Below are positions 31,155 to 44,800 of a DNA stretch of 64,000 nt, piece by piece (the stretch's first letter is position 1; the number at the start of each line of letters is the position of its first letter). This stretch comes from Garcia nutans (lineage: Eukaryota; Streptophyta; Magnoliopsida; Malpighiales; Euphorbiaceae), in assembly GCA_947685225.1 (NCBI GenBank), contig CANTUV010000051.1, positions 7,750,001-7,814,000 of the forward strand, given 5' to 3'. The notes beneath the pieces are model-generated. The model ran no database searches and was not told the DNA's origin. It saw nothing but the letters and a program-made list of their open reading frames with translations. A program made the translations under genes and the position numbers.

Positions 31155-32440
31155 AATTCCCCTACACTTGAGTTTTTGCTTGTCCTTAAGCAAACTAAAT
31201 CACTGTAATAAGCAGAAATGACGGAATCCCTCTATATTCAAAAAGAAAAATAAAGTTTTAACAATGCTCGAATCGGATAACCTCACTTTCTCAATCAAAA
31301 TAATTCACAATCATAACAGCTGAATCAAGAAGTTTCAAAATAAAAATTTCACATAGCTAAAACCTAAAAATCCAGAGTTAAAAAATTAAGCATAAAATTC
31401 CAGCAAATTCAAATGCCATGAACAAAGTACGAAAAACGTGAATTTTCTCTTAAGCACTCTATTCCTCAAATTATTATTATTATTATTTATATATATATAT
31501 TTTAAGGAGCCCGACTTGTTTGAACTGATACTAGCCTTTTGATGCGAAGGTAAACATTTGTGATGCCGACCCTCGGTTACTCAACCAGAATCACCGTTCA
31601 AATGGCTACTAGCACTATTCACGATTCCAACTCATTTGTTTTGATTTGAGAGTCAAAATCAGCGGAACAGGGAAAAATTTTCAAAGCTCCTTTAATTAGA
31701 ATTATTTGCTTTGGTTATTTTTTTGTATTCAAGGGTTATAAACTTAAGGGTCGTACTAAGTCCGACTCAAGAATCTACGGAATTATATTATGCTAAAAAA
31801 TATAACTAAGGTTTTAAACTCTAGAAATGTTCCAATTTCCATCAATCCACAACTTAACTATAGCCATTACAATCGATCCTCAGCAATTGATCAAAATCAC
31901 TAAGTTAACCTCAACAAGAAATTGTCATTTAGGAAATCTCAAATTAGTTTAATATATAAAGGAAAGTCACATCAAGTCACACTTATCATAATAATTTAGC
32001 TCACTTAGCAGGCATTGATTGAGACAAATGCATCAAAATAATAAAAAAATGAAGTAGTAAAAATTTATTCAAGAAAGTATACCTCTCCCCCTTACTTAGG
32101 ATGCACATTGTCCTCAATGTGTGTGCAAAACACGAAACAATGAAGAGAGAGAATAACTGCCCCTTTTTATGTCCATGAGTGGTTGAATATGAGTACGATG
32201 CCAAGAGTGTGGCGAAGGAGGTTTTGCATCAAAACAATATTCTAAAATGCACTCAAAACAAGGTTAATATATAAATAAAGAAAGGAAACAATGCTTAAAG
32301 AAAATAATAATAATCATCCAAAAGCAATTAAAAAGAAGAAAAATTAAAAAGCGTATTAAATAAGTAAAAAAAAATGAAAGACGACATAAAAAATAAGATA
32401 AAAATTAAAATGTGGCTAGTCACTGCTGGTCTCATTATCG
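31155..32440 (-). repeat. partial tandem copy of the element B 3' internal region
   Basis: Matches 23994-25285 with few differences. It includes the polypurine tract and the last eight codons of ORF3, and breaks off within the codons for DDETSSD. The locus is therefore LTR, internal, LTR, partial internal. This is what unequal exchange between LTRs, or a deletion in a pair of adjacent copies, would leave. Confidence 0.85.
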
Positions 32441-32859
32441 ACTTAAAAGAGACTGTAACTCTCTTTATAATATAAAAGCTAGTGTGTGAAAAAGGCAAAA
32501 TTCCTGAATCTAATTAAAAGTGAGATCTTGGAAATCTACTGAAAAAGGATGAAATTCTCAGAGTCTAACTATTATTATTTTTAGATGGTATCCCATTTGA
32601 TTTAGTGGAACCTCAAGTGGTGATCTTAGGAGAGTGAATGTGGAATAAGTTAATTGCTCTAAACCACTATAAAACCAGTTAAACTTTCTCTATTCTTATT
32701 ATATTTACATCATTACACTTATAAATTGTTTATTTTTTTATTATGGGTGTAAAAATTGTTTATATTTTTTAAAATCTTATTCAACCACTATAGTATTTTG
32801 CTATATCGGATTTAATATCTTCACTATGAACAAGCGTTCATACCTGAAGCATATGATAA
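32441..32859 (+). repeat. possible LTR remnant, copia-like
   Basis: Phrases such as GAGTGAATGTGGAATAAG followed by AACCACTATAAAAC, and near 32786 TTCAACCACTATAGTATT, resemble the U3-R and U5 parts of SIRE/Maximus-type copia LTRs. No clean termini or coding sequence are seen. The classification rests on recall of the family and is weak. Confidence 0.3.
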
Positions 32860-34356
32860 ACACAACATACTTGGATAGGTTTTTGTCTTAGTAAGATGGA
32901 CATTTAAATTTTGGCATCATTAAAATATATTGATACAACTTGTGTAATAGAAGGAGATTAGCAACATAGTTAGTACATATATCCCTCAAGTTGGATTAGA
33001 TGGTGAGAGCAAGCAAAAATTCTGAAAAAATATGAATGAGCTTATGGAAGGCATACACTGAATGATGAGAATATTTTTATAGGAGGAGACTTAAATGGAC
33101 ACGTAGGGAGAGACATAATAGGTTTTGGGAATGTGTTTGGAGGATATAGTTTCAGAATTGAAAACGAAGAGGGAAAGACCATCCTTGAGTTTGCCATGGC
33201 TTGTGGTTTAATATTAACAAATACATAGTTTATAAAAAGAGAATCTTGTCTAGTAATATTTAAAAGTGGGCAAAATAAAAACCTGGTTTACTTTACACGT
33301 ACAATAAAAGGCTAATCAAACTCTATGCAAAGATTGCAAAATTAACCCAAGTGAGGCTTTGGCCACTCACCATAAGTTAGTGGTTTTAGATGTCAAGATT
33401 AAGCAGTTGGTAAACAAGCTTATAAGGAACCGAATTCTAAGACTAGTTGGTGGTTGTTAAAAGGGGCAAAGCAAATGATGTTTAAGGATGAATTAGTTAA
33501 AAATGTAGGTTGTGATGTAGATATAAATATGTCAGTAAAAGATATATGAGTGAGCATATTTACAATAATTAAGTAGTAGCTAGAAAGATTATTAGTGAAT
33601 CTAAAAGATATAGTTATCCATCTAATGAAACTTGGTGGTAAAATGAGAAAGTACAAAAAGTAATAAAAAGTAACAGGAAATGATATAAGTGATTGCCCAT
33701 GTGTGATGCCAATAGAGCTTTTGAGCAATACAAGCAAGTAAAAAAAGATGCTAAAAAGGTGGTTAGCCAAGTAAGAGCACAATGTTTAGAGAAGATATGT
33801 GAAAAATTTGGGCAAAGGAAGAGAAAAATGCTATCTATAAATTGACTAAAATAAGAAAAAAAAAATATCATGATTTAAACCTAGTTAAGTGTGTCAAAGA
33901 TGAAAATAGTAGAATTTTGGTGCAAAAGGAGAACATCAAGGAAAGATGGAACAATTATTTTGAGGATCTCTTTAATAGTAACTGTAGTGAACACATTGAG
34001 AGTTTGAATGTAATAGTCGAGAAAAATGTGAAGAACACTAGACAGATTAAGTCTTTTGAATTTAAGAAAGCCTTTAAGGAAATGAAAATTGATAAATCTT
34101 GTGGTCCAAATGAAATACCTATTAAAGTATAAAAATGTCTTGAAAATGTAGGAGTTGTGTGGTTGACTGCTTTATTTAGTAAGATTCTGAGCATAAAGAA
34201 AATGTTTGATTAATGGAAACAAAATTGTTTAGTACCTATTTTTAAAAATAAATGAGATATTTACAGTTGTTCAAAGTATAGAGGTATAAAACTTATGAGT
34301 CACACTATAAAATTTTATAAGAGAATTGTTCAAAAGAGAGAAAAATATAATATCTC
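32860..34356 (+). pseudogene. RTE-type LINE, truncated
   Basis: Plus-strand pieces, with stops between: an endonuclease part with QVGLDE-like PSSWIRW, then FIGGDLNGHVGRDIIGFG and EEGKTILEFAMACGLILTNT (33087-33230); a middle part with SNETWWNEKVQKVIKSNRK (about 33620-33680); and the start of reverse transcriptase with FKEMKIDKSCGPNEIPIKV (34076-34130) and YRGIKLMSHTIKFYKR (about 34280-34330). The order endonuclease then reverse transcriptase is that of plant RTE LINEs, often misannotated as craniofacial development protein 2-like. The sequence ends within reverse transcriptase palm motifs, and the 3' half is lost. Confidence 0.82.
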
Positions 34357-36600
34357 ACGTCAGATGACCTACTAGCTTGAAAAGCTAGTCAGAGGATGTG
34401 TTAGCTTAAGGTGCTTAAGTTAGAGCGTCAAGTATATAAAAAAATCTCATATTATTTGTGTAGAGAAATAGCGTGGTTTTTTTTTTTTGAAGGAATAAAA
34501 TTCAAAACAATAGTTTATAATTTGAGTTAACAATTTTAGCTCCAAAGTTCGAGTATTAAAAGAAATAGGTTATTTGGAGTCAATTTCGGACCTAGCCAAT
34601 ATTAGTATCATATCTTAGAAATTAAAAAATATTAATATCAAAATTATATTGATTAAATTGTTAATGGTTAAATATCGATTTCCTTATGATTTTTTATAAC
34701 TATTCAATTTGTTCAGATACTTTTAATTCAATTTAACTATTAGATTTTTATTTTAGTTAATTCTACTATATTGTTTGTTCAAAGATTAAAAAATTATTTT
34801 TAATAAAAAATTAATTTTCATAATTTTAAATAAATATGAAATTAAATAACAAAATTAAAAATTTCAAAAAGAAAAAAAATCTAATTTGATAAAAGAAATT
34901 AGGGGATCGAAATAGATATGCAAAAAAAGAAAAAGAAAAAAATATACAAAGCCCCATTTAATTGTTTAGATTTTATTTAAATATTGATGGTATCATTTAG
35001 GAATATATAATGCTAGAGAAAAATCATTATGTTGCTTTGGGATGTTTATAAATAGTATAAAATATATAGAAAAATACTTTACTTAAGTGTAAAAATTAAA
35101 TTAGATTTTATTATATTTTTAGGTAAAATATTAGATAAAAATAACTATATATTTATCTATAATGGAAAAATCATTCGGAAGTTATTAATTATATATGGTA
35201 AAAACTGAGTTCTTTCATCTTATGTTATAGAGACAAAAAAAAAAATACAAATAAAATTTAGTTAAAAAATAAATTATAAAATAGAAAATAGGTAATTTTT
35301 TTTGAAAGGATAAAAGATAAATAAATAGATAATTATAGCAGATAAATAAAATCTTAAATTTACAATTTCATTATAAAAAATAGCTAATTTGAAATAAACC
35401 TAATATATATTTTTTTCATCTTCTAATATATTTAAATGACAAGAAAAGCTTTAGCCATTCTTGATTTCCATACTTTTTTATTAATAATTTTTAGTAGAAA
35501 TCTACATATATAGAGACTAAAAAGTGTATTTATTTAGTATAGTTATTATACATATTTACTTATTTATTTACTGCAGACATTCTATTTCTCAAATTTTATC
35601 TCATCTACTGTAAATTTTATTCCTACATAATTATATAATATTTATAAATTAATTCAAGTTTTTTTTTGATATCATTTAGCGTCAAGTCGAATATAAAATT
35701 ATAAATTTAATAAAAAATAAATTACTAAAATTCTAAAAAAATAGTTGATTTTTGAAAATGTAAAAACTTGTTAAATCATATAACAAATATTCACTAAAAT
35801 TAATATTAATATAAAAATTTCAAATATAAAATTCATAATTTGTATAAACAAAATTTTCATTTGCTATAAATGAGCATGAAAAAATGAAAAATATAGTTAT
35901 ATAATAACATCAAAATTTTCATTTGTAGAGAAGTGAAAAAATTTCATAAAAAGCAAGTAAATTTTGTGTTGAAAAAAATTAATACAAACAAATTTAGTTA
36001 AAAAAATATAAATGATATATTTTTACGAAAAGCAAAAAAAATTTGTGTGAAAAATTAATACAAATAAAATTTAGTTTAAAAAAAATACAAAGGATATATT
36101 TTAAAAAATACTATATCATAAATAGTTAAAAAATATAAAGGATACATATAAAAAAACACTATATCATGAATAATATTTTTTTCTTTTAGTCAAAAAATAC
36201 AAATGATATATTTAAAAAAATACTGTATCATAAATAATATTTTTTGTTTCAGTTTTAAGTTATAAAATAGATAACATGATATTAGTATATTTTTATTTGA
36301 TACGAATAATAAAATAATTAAAATAAAAAATATAAAAAATAAAAAATATTAAATTTAAGTTTTGAAATCAAAATAAAATTGAATTAAATGCATAAAAATT
36401 TATTAAAATATTATAAAACACTAGACTTATTTAAAAGGAATAAATTAAAAATTATTTAATATTTTAAAAAATTGTCAATTATTGTTACAAATAGAATTTT
36501 AAATCATGAAAAAATCATTAAAAAAAATCACTATAATAACTAAAAATTATATTATAAAAATTAAAATAAATAAATAAATAATACTATTTCATATCTTATC
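34357..36600. other. AT-rich intergenic DNA, nothing recognised
   Basis: Very AT-rich with many A/T runs. From about 35880 to 36250 a phrase near TTAAAAAATACTATATCATAAATA recurs a few times, so part of it is a decayed short-period repeat. No coding segment, tRNA or element terminus was found. Confidence 0.55.
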
Positions 36601-36817
36601 ATATCATAAAACAATCAAGTGTTAATTCCGCGACGATTAATATAATTATGATGAGGTCATCAAATAAGGCGATACTAGTGTGAGTTCACTTGGCGCTCGC
36701 TGTAAGAATTTGAATGGTTTGCATCGTCGTCTAAAGTTAAACGAACCCGCAAGGCCACCACCACGAGAAACGAACTAGGGTTTCGAAGATCCTAGTGGAA
36801 TTCTTCAAAGTCCGTTC
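36601..36817 (+). promoter_or_regulatory. proximal promoter and 5' leader of the TEBICHI gene
   Basis: The last 200 bases before the start codon are less AT-rich than the DNA to the left. They contain TTGGCGC (36690-36696), close to the E2F consensus TTTSGCGC. They also contain CTAGGGTTT (36775-36783), which holds the reverse complement of the plant telo-box AAACCCTA. Both are common in replication and repair gene promoters of plants. No clear TATA box is seen. Binding is inferred. Confidence 0.4.
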
Positions 36818-38892
36818 ATGGCTTCTGATTCGCCTCGGACTCGGATCAATCAGGTCTGTTTCTTAGCCATTCTCAAAACCCTATGCACTCACAACGGTCA
36901 TTTCAAATTCAAATTCTCATCACTCGTCTCTCTCCAAGCTCGAACACGAACACCTAATGTCTTTCACAATTGATCTTTTGGGATAAAAGCTTATCTGAAT
37001 TCACATATGATTTTCAATTTTTTTGGATGAACATTAGTCTTAAATAAAACTTTAATTTGCAATTCTGGGTCTGGCTCAAAACGAGTAGTTAAATTGGAAC
37101 CGTTATTATTACTCTGCACTGAACACAATGTATTTTGTTTCTCTGTCATTGTCGGCCGCAGTTTTATTCTTCAAAAAAGAGAAAATCTCTATCACCTGGT
37201 TTGAAGTATGGGAGAATCGAAAAAGATGCAAGAATCACAGCTGAAGGGTCTCCTAGTGGGAAAGGCACATTGGATAATTACTTGGTGAATTCGCAGGACC
37301 AGATCGATGATACGAAGCTTTCATCCACAGCTTGCGGTTTGTTGGATGGAGTCAAGAGAAATTTGGTGTTGGAAATTAATAAAATCTCCGAAGATGATAA
37401 CAAAGATCAATTTTCATCAGCTAAAATGGTCTTGCCAATTCAGGATGGATTTGAAACAATTAAGAAAGAAACATCACAAGGTTCATCAAATGCAGGCAAT
37501 ATTGCAGGTGAAGGCTTTGCAAAAGATTGCTTGGCTTCAAGGCTCTGTGCAGAAAACTCGGAAATAAAACAATTTGCAAATGACTTTTTGTCTTTGTACT
37601 GCAGGTACTGCACTTTAAAGGCTGCTATGTTCCTTTCATTTTAAGTGCCAGCTGTAGGAATGTGTTTATTTGACTTTATAAGGTTTACTTTATAGTTGTC
37701 TATCTGATACAGTGAACTCCAGTCAACTGCAACTTCACCATCTAAGCCAAAGTTGAAGGACCATAAGAGAGATGGTTGTCAATTGTTGGTGGATGACGAG
37801 GATAAAATATCAAAGAAGATTCGTTGCTTAGCCAGCCAGTTGAATTCAGAAGGTGAAACTGATTTCTCTATTGAGAAAAATACAGAGAACAAGCAATCTG
37901 CTTTTGTTGAAAAAGCTAAAATGCCACTTTTGAATGCATCTGGAGAGGTGAAACTATTTTAAATTTCTACCATTTCACACATGCACAAAGTGTTTAGTTT
38001 ATAAATAATTTGTTTTTCGCTTCTTTACCTACCCTCCTTTTGGCAGGTTTCATTTGGTAATGATCCCACTCAGCTTGAGGCAAGCTTGAGAAAATGCAAC
38101 AGAGTGTCTAAATCAACTGTTCATATGACTGAATGCTTCACACCTGGTTCATCAATTGTTCGAGCATTTGTTCATGAAACCCCCAGGTCAATGCGGGGAA
38201 GCTCCATGTTTTCACCTGGAGAAGCATTCTGGAATGAAGCCATTCAAATTGCTGATGGTTTATTTGCTGAACCTGGTAATTCTCTTGCCTTGGCTGCTGA
38301 AGGTATTAATAATGGTAATTGTGAAGACAAGTCAATGAAAACTTTGGATGAAGCAAGCATCAAAAGTCATAAGATGGGAAATCTTGGTTTTTTGGAGTTA
38401 AACAGCACATATATGAGAGATTCAATTAAAAAAGTGTCTCCTTTGCCTGTCAAACATCTTGACTTTTTGTTAGAGGACAAGAACTTGGACTCAAGTTCCC
38501 CACATCATGCTATAGATAATCCAAATGTGTACAAGGGTACTGAGCAATCTGAATGTGGTTCTGTAAACATCAAAAGCATGCAAGCTGGTAAAATAGCAGC
38601 TTATACTGAAGCTCAAAAGAAGGAAGAGATGCATGGAGTACATGAGATTATGTCTGTTCAAGCAGTGACCAAAATGGATGCAAATTTGTCAAATCGACCT
38701 ACTGATAGCATTACATCTAATTCACCAGTCAATGAAACAAGGAATTCTGTTGATAATATTGGATATGGTGAGGCTGAAACTGCTTCTAGTTTTGTGCCAA
38801 AGAAAGACCGATTGGATCTTGGGAACTGGCTTCCTTCAGAAGTATGCATCATATACAAAAAGAGAGGAATTTCCAAACTGTACCCTTGGCAG
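36818..38892 (+). other. TEB: TEBICHI N-terminal region, exons 1-4
   Basis: Residues 1-520. Mostly low-conservation, polar sequence rich in serine and lysine, probably disordered. Residues 7-20 read RTRINQFYSSKKRK, a PIP-box-like arrangement (hydrophobic I, two residues, F-Y, then basic residues) that lacks the usual leading Q. Exon 4 ends KRGISKLYPWQ, the Q-motif region that starts the helicase. Confidence 0.8.
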
Positions 38893-41800
38893 GTATTTTC
38901 AAACTTTAAAACAATGACTTTTGTGCTGGCCCTTTCTGTTAACATGAAAAAAGGTGCAGATAAATATGACCTCTCCTGTATGTACCGATGTTACTTTATG
39001 CAGATACTTAAAAAGCAAATAAAAGTGGCTGTCATCAAGGTTAAAGTTGATCTTTAGATTTTTGGATGGTCGATGAACTTTCTTATCTTTTTAACCAGAG
39101 AACACAAATATACTTGAATTCTCTTTCTTTCTCAAATTTGTTTGTCAATGCAGCCACATAAAAATAAACTATATATTTTACTTTTTGTATCTGGTGTAAA
39201 ACTTGATCCGGTCTTGATTAACTAGTGTTAATTTTCCCTCTTGCTTTTCTCTTTCCCAACAATATTGTGTTGGAGATGCTGGAAAAAGGCATTTTTGTCA
39301 AGTGCTTAACAGAGGACGGTACACTAGATGGAGTATAGTGCTAGAATATGCAACATGTGTCCCGAATTAGTTGGAAATTTGCAATTAAGGATTAGTTCAG
39401 TTGGCAAGATTTTCCTCTTCATACGTTCTTGTTATTTAGTTTGGCTCATTTGTTCTTTATTTTTGATATTATTATTTTGTATGTCTTTTTTTTGTGTATT
39501 TTTGTCAGTTGATTTGACCATCTAGATGTGACATTTAGTGTCAAACATAACTATAAATCATGTGTAGCATGCCTTGTTAGTTTTTTCACTTCTAATTTGG
39601 TTATAGAAATCATTCTTATTTAAATTTCTTCATTGATATTTGTAGCCATCGGAATTATTGATGATAAAGGAATTGATTCTTCCCTACTTGAATGAATCTA
39701 TGAGGAGTGACTAAGTAAATTCAGCAAACTAATATTTTAAAATCTGCCCTAAGATGCACAAAATTAATCACACATAAACACAATAATTTTTAATATGAAA
39801 AACCCTTTTAATATGAAGTATAAAAATCATGGGTCTCTCTTGGTCCACGTAAAAGAGCTCCACTAGCAGATTTTAAGATATTAGTTTGCTGAATTAATTT
39901 GGTCACTCCTCATAGATTCATTCAAATAAGGAAGAACTTATCTCGGTTCTTTTTCCATGTAAAAGATATAGAGAAGAATTATAAGAAGAGATAGAAAAGA
40001 ATTGTTTTTCCACTTACATTTCAGCAAGCATACACACATCTATTTATACATGTTAGAGTATATAATAAGTGAAACTACTAACTAGCATCTATCTATAATA
40101 AATAAGCATATAATAAATGAAACTACTAACTATCATTCACTATTACATTAAATTATCTGCGAATTACTAACTACTAACAATACAATAATAAATATTGCTA
40201 TCTACTAATTACAATAATAAATAAAGCTTGCTAACTACTAACTACTAGCATCTCAACACCATCAAAGTGGTATCAATTATTAACCAGATGCATGACGTAT
40301 TCATACATTTCATTTTCCAGGTTGACTGTCTTCAGGTGGATGGAGTTTTACAGAGAAGGAATCTTGTATACTGTGCATCTACAAGGTACTTAATTTTATG
40401 CAATTGAATTCATCCTAACTTGTCAGTCGGATTAGTCTCCGCTATAGGTTTTTACTTGTTTTGCTTTCATTTGCAACAGTTCTATTATTCTCAGATCCTC
40501 TTGTTGTAGAGAAGTAGTTTTTGCATTTTTTATTAGGTTCTGTTTGTAGGCACTTAATCTTGTTTCCTCTGCCACAGTGCTGGTAAAAGTTTTGTTGCAG
40601 AAATTTTGATGCTGCGGCGGGTCATATCAACTGGCAAAATTGCACTACTTGTACTTCCTTATGTATCGATTTGTGCAGAAAAGGTCTTTTAATTTTTGTA
40701 TCTTGAAATAGTAGATACTATTACTTACCATATATATATATATTTTTATTGCACGTATGGGTACTATGCATATTTAATCTCCGTCCTAATTGCTCCAGGC
40801 TGAACATCTGGAGAGCCTTTTGGAGCCACTTGGTAAGCATGTCCGAAGTTATTATGGAAACCAAGGTGGTGGAACACTTCCTAAAGATACTTCTGTAGCT
40901 GTCTGCACAATAGAGAAAGCAAACTCCTTGATAAATAGATTGCTGGAAGAAGGCCGCTTATCTGAGGTTGGGATCATTGTGATAGATGAATTGCACATGG
41001 TATTTCACACATCTTTTCCTGTAGTTGTAAAAATTTATAAATTATACATGTTGTATGAATATTTCTTGTTTAGGATCATACTCTTGAAGGGGTGTTGGTA
41101 ATTCTTATGCTTATGTTTGTCGGCAGGTGGGTGATCAGAGCAGGGGTTATCTTTTGGAACTTATGTTGACAAAGCTTCGTTATGCTGCTGGTGAAGGGAA
41201 TTCGGGATCTAGCAGTGGAGAAAGCTCAGGTACTAGCAGCAAAAGTGATGCTACTCATGGTATGCAAATTGTTGGGATGAGTGCAACCATGCCAAATGTG
41301 GCAGCAGTTGCTGATTGGCTTCAAGTAAGTGGCATGGCTGAGTTGATTTCTGTTCATGTGAAACTTCTTATTTTGTGTTTTTTTGGCCTCAGGCTAGTCT
41401 GTTATCGGTGAATAAATATGTTGTGTCACAAAAGATTGTTCAATGCCTATTTCCGCATCATATAATGCATTATTCTACTGTCTTCTTTTCAGGGATCTTA
41501 AATATTTTTTCAATTACAGTGTTAAATTATTTTGGGAAAATTTGTATACAGGCAGCATTATATCAGACAGAATTCCGACCTGTTCCATTAGAGGAGTTCA
41601 TTAAAGTTGGGAACAGTATTTATGACAAGAAAATGGATATTGTTAGAACAATTCCAAAAGCATTTGACCTTGGTGGTAAAGATCCTGATCATATTGTGGA
41701 ACTGTGCAATGAGGTATTCACCTTTTTCTTTTAGGTTCATCAGGAGGTTAAATGGGCTTGAGCTTTGTGGGCTTCAAAGTAGGGGGTAGTTCCCTTTTCA

Positions 41801-44800
41801 TAACTTTCACCATCTTGGTGAAAATTCCCACTATAACAGTGGATGGGAAGCATCAAACCTGAGAATCCTCCCTCTCACACTCTTAAAGGAAGTGAGGAGA
41901 TCAACCAGCTTGGCTGATTGGCTTAAGATTATTCATTTTCTTATTTGAATGAATTATAGCTGGGAATTATTTGAAAATTTGAACAACTATGAATTATTGC
42001 TACATTTTATCAGGTTGTTCAAGAAGGTCATTCAGTATTGATATTTTGCTCTAGTAGAAAAGGATGTGAATCAACTGCCAAGCATGTTTCCAGATTCCTG
42101 AAGAAGTTTTCTGTTAACATTCAGAATGATAGTGAGTTTCTTGATATTGCTTCAGCAATTGATGCATTGAGAAGATGTCCTGTGGGATTGGATCCTACAT
42201 TAGAAGAAACCATTCCTTCTGGTGTTGCTTATCATCATGCTGGCCTCACAGTAAGGCTTCTTGCTCATCTTCCATCCCTTGTGATGTGTTCCTTTACAGC
42301 AGATCCGTTTTTCATTATTTTGATGTATAAGTTGATTATTCTGTGTTCTCACTCCGCTTTAGGCATATGCACGTGCAATAATCAGTTATTTTGGAATAAT
42401 ACAGTTTCTGCTTTTTGAAACACTTTTGAAGGATTAGGCTGCTCTGTTGATTTCTACAGGTTGAGGAAAGAGAAGTTATTGAAAGCTGCTATCGCAGAGG
42501 GCTTTTACGTGTCTTGACTGCTACATCTACCTTAGCTGCTGGGGTTAACCTTCCTGCTAGGAGGGTCATTTTTCGACAACCTAGGATTGGCCGTGATTTT
42601 ATTGATGGGACAAGGTATAGACAGATGGCTGGCCGGGCTGGTCGGACTGGGATCGATACTAAAGGAGAAAGTGTATGGTTATTTTGTTTTCTTTGTACAT
42701 TTGCCTTCGATCTCCTTGGTTTTATTCTCTGAGCTAATATGCTGTTTGACTTATCAGTTTTGGAACTTGCTCTAAATATATTAACCCATGCCTTATTTCT
42801 AATTAAAAGTTTTATTTTAGTAACAATTTTTATTCTTTATCCTATACAGATACTGATTTGCAAACCGGAAGAACTCAAAAGAATTATGGGACTGCTTAAT
42901 GAAAACTGTCCACCATTGCAGTCTTGTCTTTCCGAAGATAAAAACGGAATGACACATGCAATTTTAGAAGTTGTGGCTGGTGGAATTGTTCAAACTGCTA
43001 ATGATATTCATCGATATGTTAGATGCACTCTTCTCAATTCTACAAAACCGTTCAGAGATGTTGTTAAATCAGCTCAAGATTCTCTTCGGTGGTTGTGCCA
43101 CAGGAAATTTCTCGAATGGAGTGAAGACACGAAGTTATATAGCACCACTCCTCTTGGACGTGCAGCTTTTGGCAGTTCTCTTTGTCCAGAAGAATCACTA
43201 GTAAAAACTTGCGACTTTATTTTCATGCCTTATTTTAAATTTGGCATTATTTATCAGTGTTTTTCCTTTTCCCTTTCCTATCTCTCTTTTCTTTTATTTA
43301 TTTAAATTCTTTTGTTTGTTTTCCCTTAGCATTATTTTCTCTAGCATCGTAAAGCTTGTGCTTTCATTTCATTGATTATCACTTTTGCTGATGTTGTCCT
43401 AGATCGTGCTAGATGACCTTACTAGAGCAAGAGAAGGATTTGTGCTTGCATCTGATCTGCATTTGGTTTACTTAGTCACACCTATCAATGTTGAAGTTGA
43501 GCCAGATTGGGAATTGTATTATGAAAGGTTCACGGAGTTGTCTCCTCTTGACAAGGTAATACTGTTTTTTTTTTTTGGCCCTCCCTTTAATACGTGGAGA
43601 CATTTTGGAGCCTGTTGGAGAAAACTGTTGTCTTGTGAGAGATGACTCAGTATATGGGCCTTGTATTCTGAATCATTATAGAATTACTGAAGCCTGATCC
43701 TATGGACTTTACAGGCATTTGCCTGATTGTTAGTTATTAATATCCTAAGAAGTTCTATTTTTCTGTCTGCATGGATGTCATTCAGCAGCAATCAACTTTA
43801 TTAAAATTTAGAGGAGCAATGTAATTTTTAGAGAAGATAGGAGATTTCAGATAAAATGTGGGCATAACAAATTTTCATTTGCTGTGTGCCTAACCCCACC
43901 ACTGTCCTGTTCCTTCCCCCTTGCACACCCAAAAGAACAATCAGACTATTAAATCATGCAAAACTGAGGTCATATCACCCTTTTCTTGTTCACATTGTTC
44001 TTTTGGTTCTGCGTTAGGCTATACAGAATTTAAAGTCTTTGTGTTTCTGTTTTATTATCACTTTTTTTTTAATGTTGTCCATAGCCCCCTTTTTTCTTTT
44101 CTAATAAAAATATTTATGGGATTGAAGTCTGTAGGAAATCGAGTAGGAGTTTCAGAACCATTTTTGATGCGTATGGCACATGGAGCACCTATGTGCACAT
44201 TGAACAGGCAAACCAATAAAAGGAAAGGATTGCATGGAAAGTTAGAAACTCTGCATGGGAGTGCAAACAACAGTGTGATCTCAGATGAGCAATCACTTCG
44301 AGTGTGCAAACGATTTTATGTTGCTCTTATCCTGTCAAGACTAGTGCAGGTGTTAATCTTTTCTTTCCCTTTCTTCTTTCTCGATAACTGTTCAATATTG
44401 CAACATAATCTTATTTTCTATGCTTCACATAAATTTTTAAGCATCAGTTTTATTAGCATGTATATGGGCATGTACTAACAGCAAACATTTGTCGCCCTCT
44501 TTGCTGCCATGAAAATATGCACATAAACTGTATCATGCTTATTTATCCACATGATAATAATGTGAATATGATTCCCTATGTAAAATACTATGGTTGCCTG
44601 CATCTGCTATAATACAAGAGTTTTGCTCCTCTTTTACCTTGCTTTGCTAAATACAAGTTAAACTATTTGGAAAAAGGAAACGCCTGTGGCTGAGGTTTGT
44701 GAAGCTTTTAAGGTTGCAAGAGGCATGGTCCAAGCCTTGCAAGAAAATTCTGGAAGGTTTGCATCTATGGTTTCTTTGTTTTGTGAACGACTTGGATGGC

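Noticed and set aside
29460..32440. A 2.98-kb LTR for element B
   Set aside because: The polypurine tract, the LTR of element A and the end of ORF3 all place the LTR border at 31154; the remainder is internal sequence.
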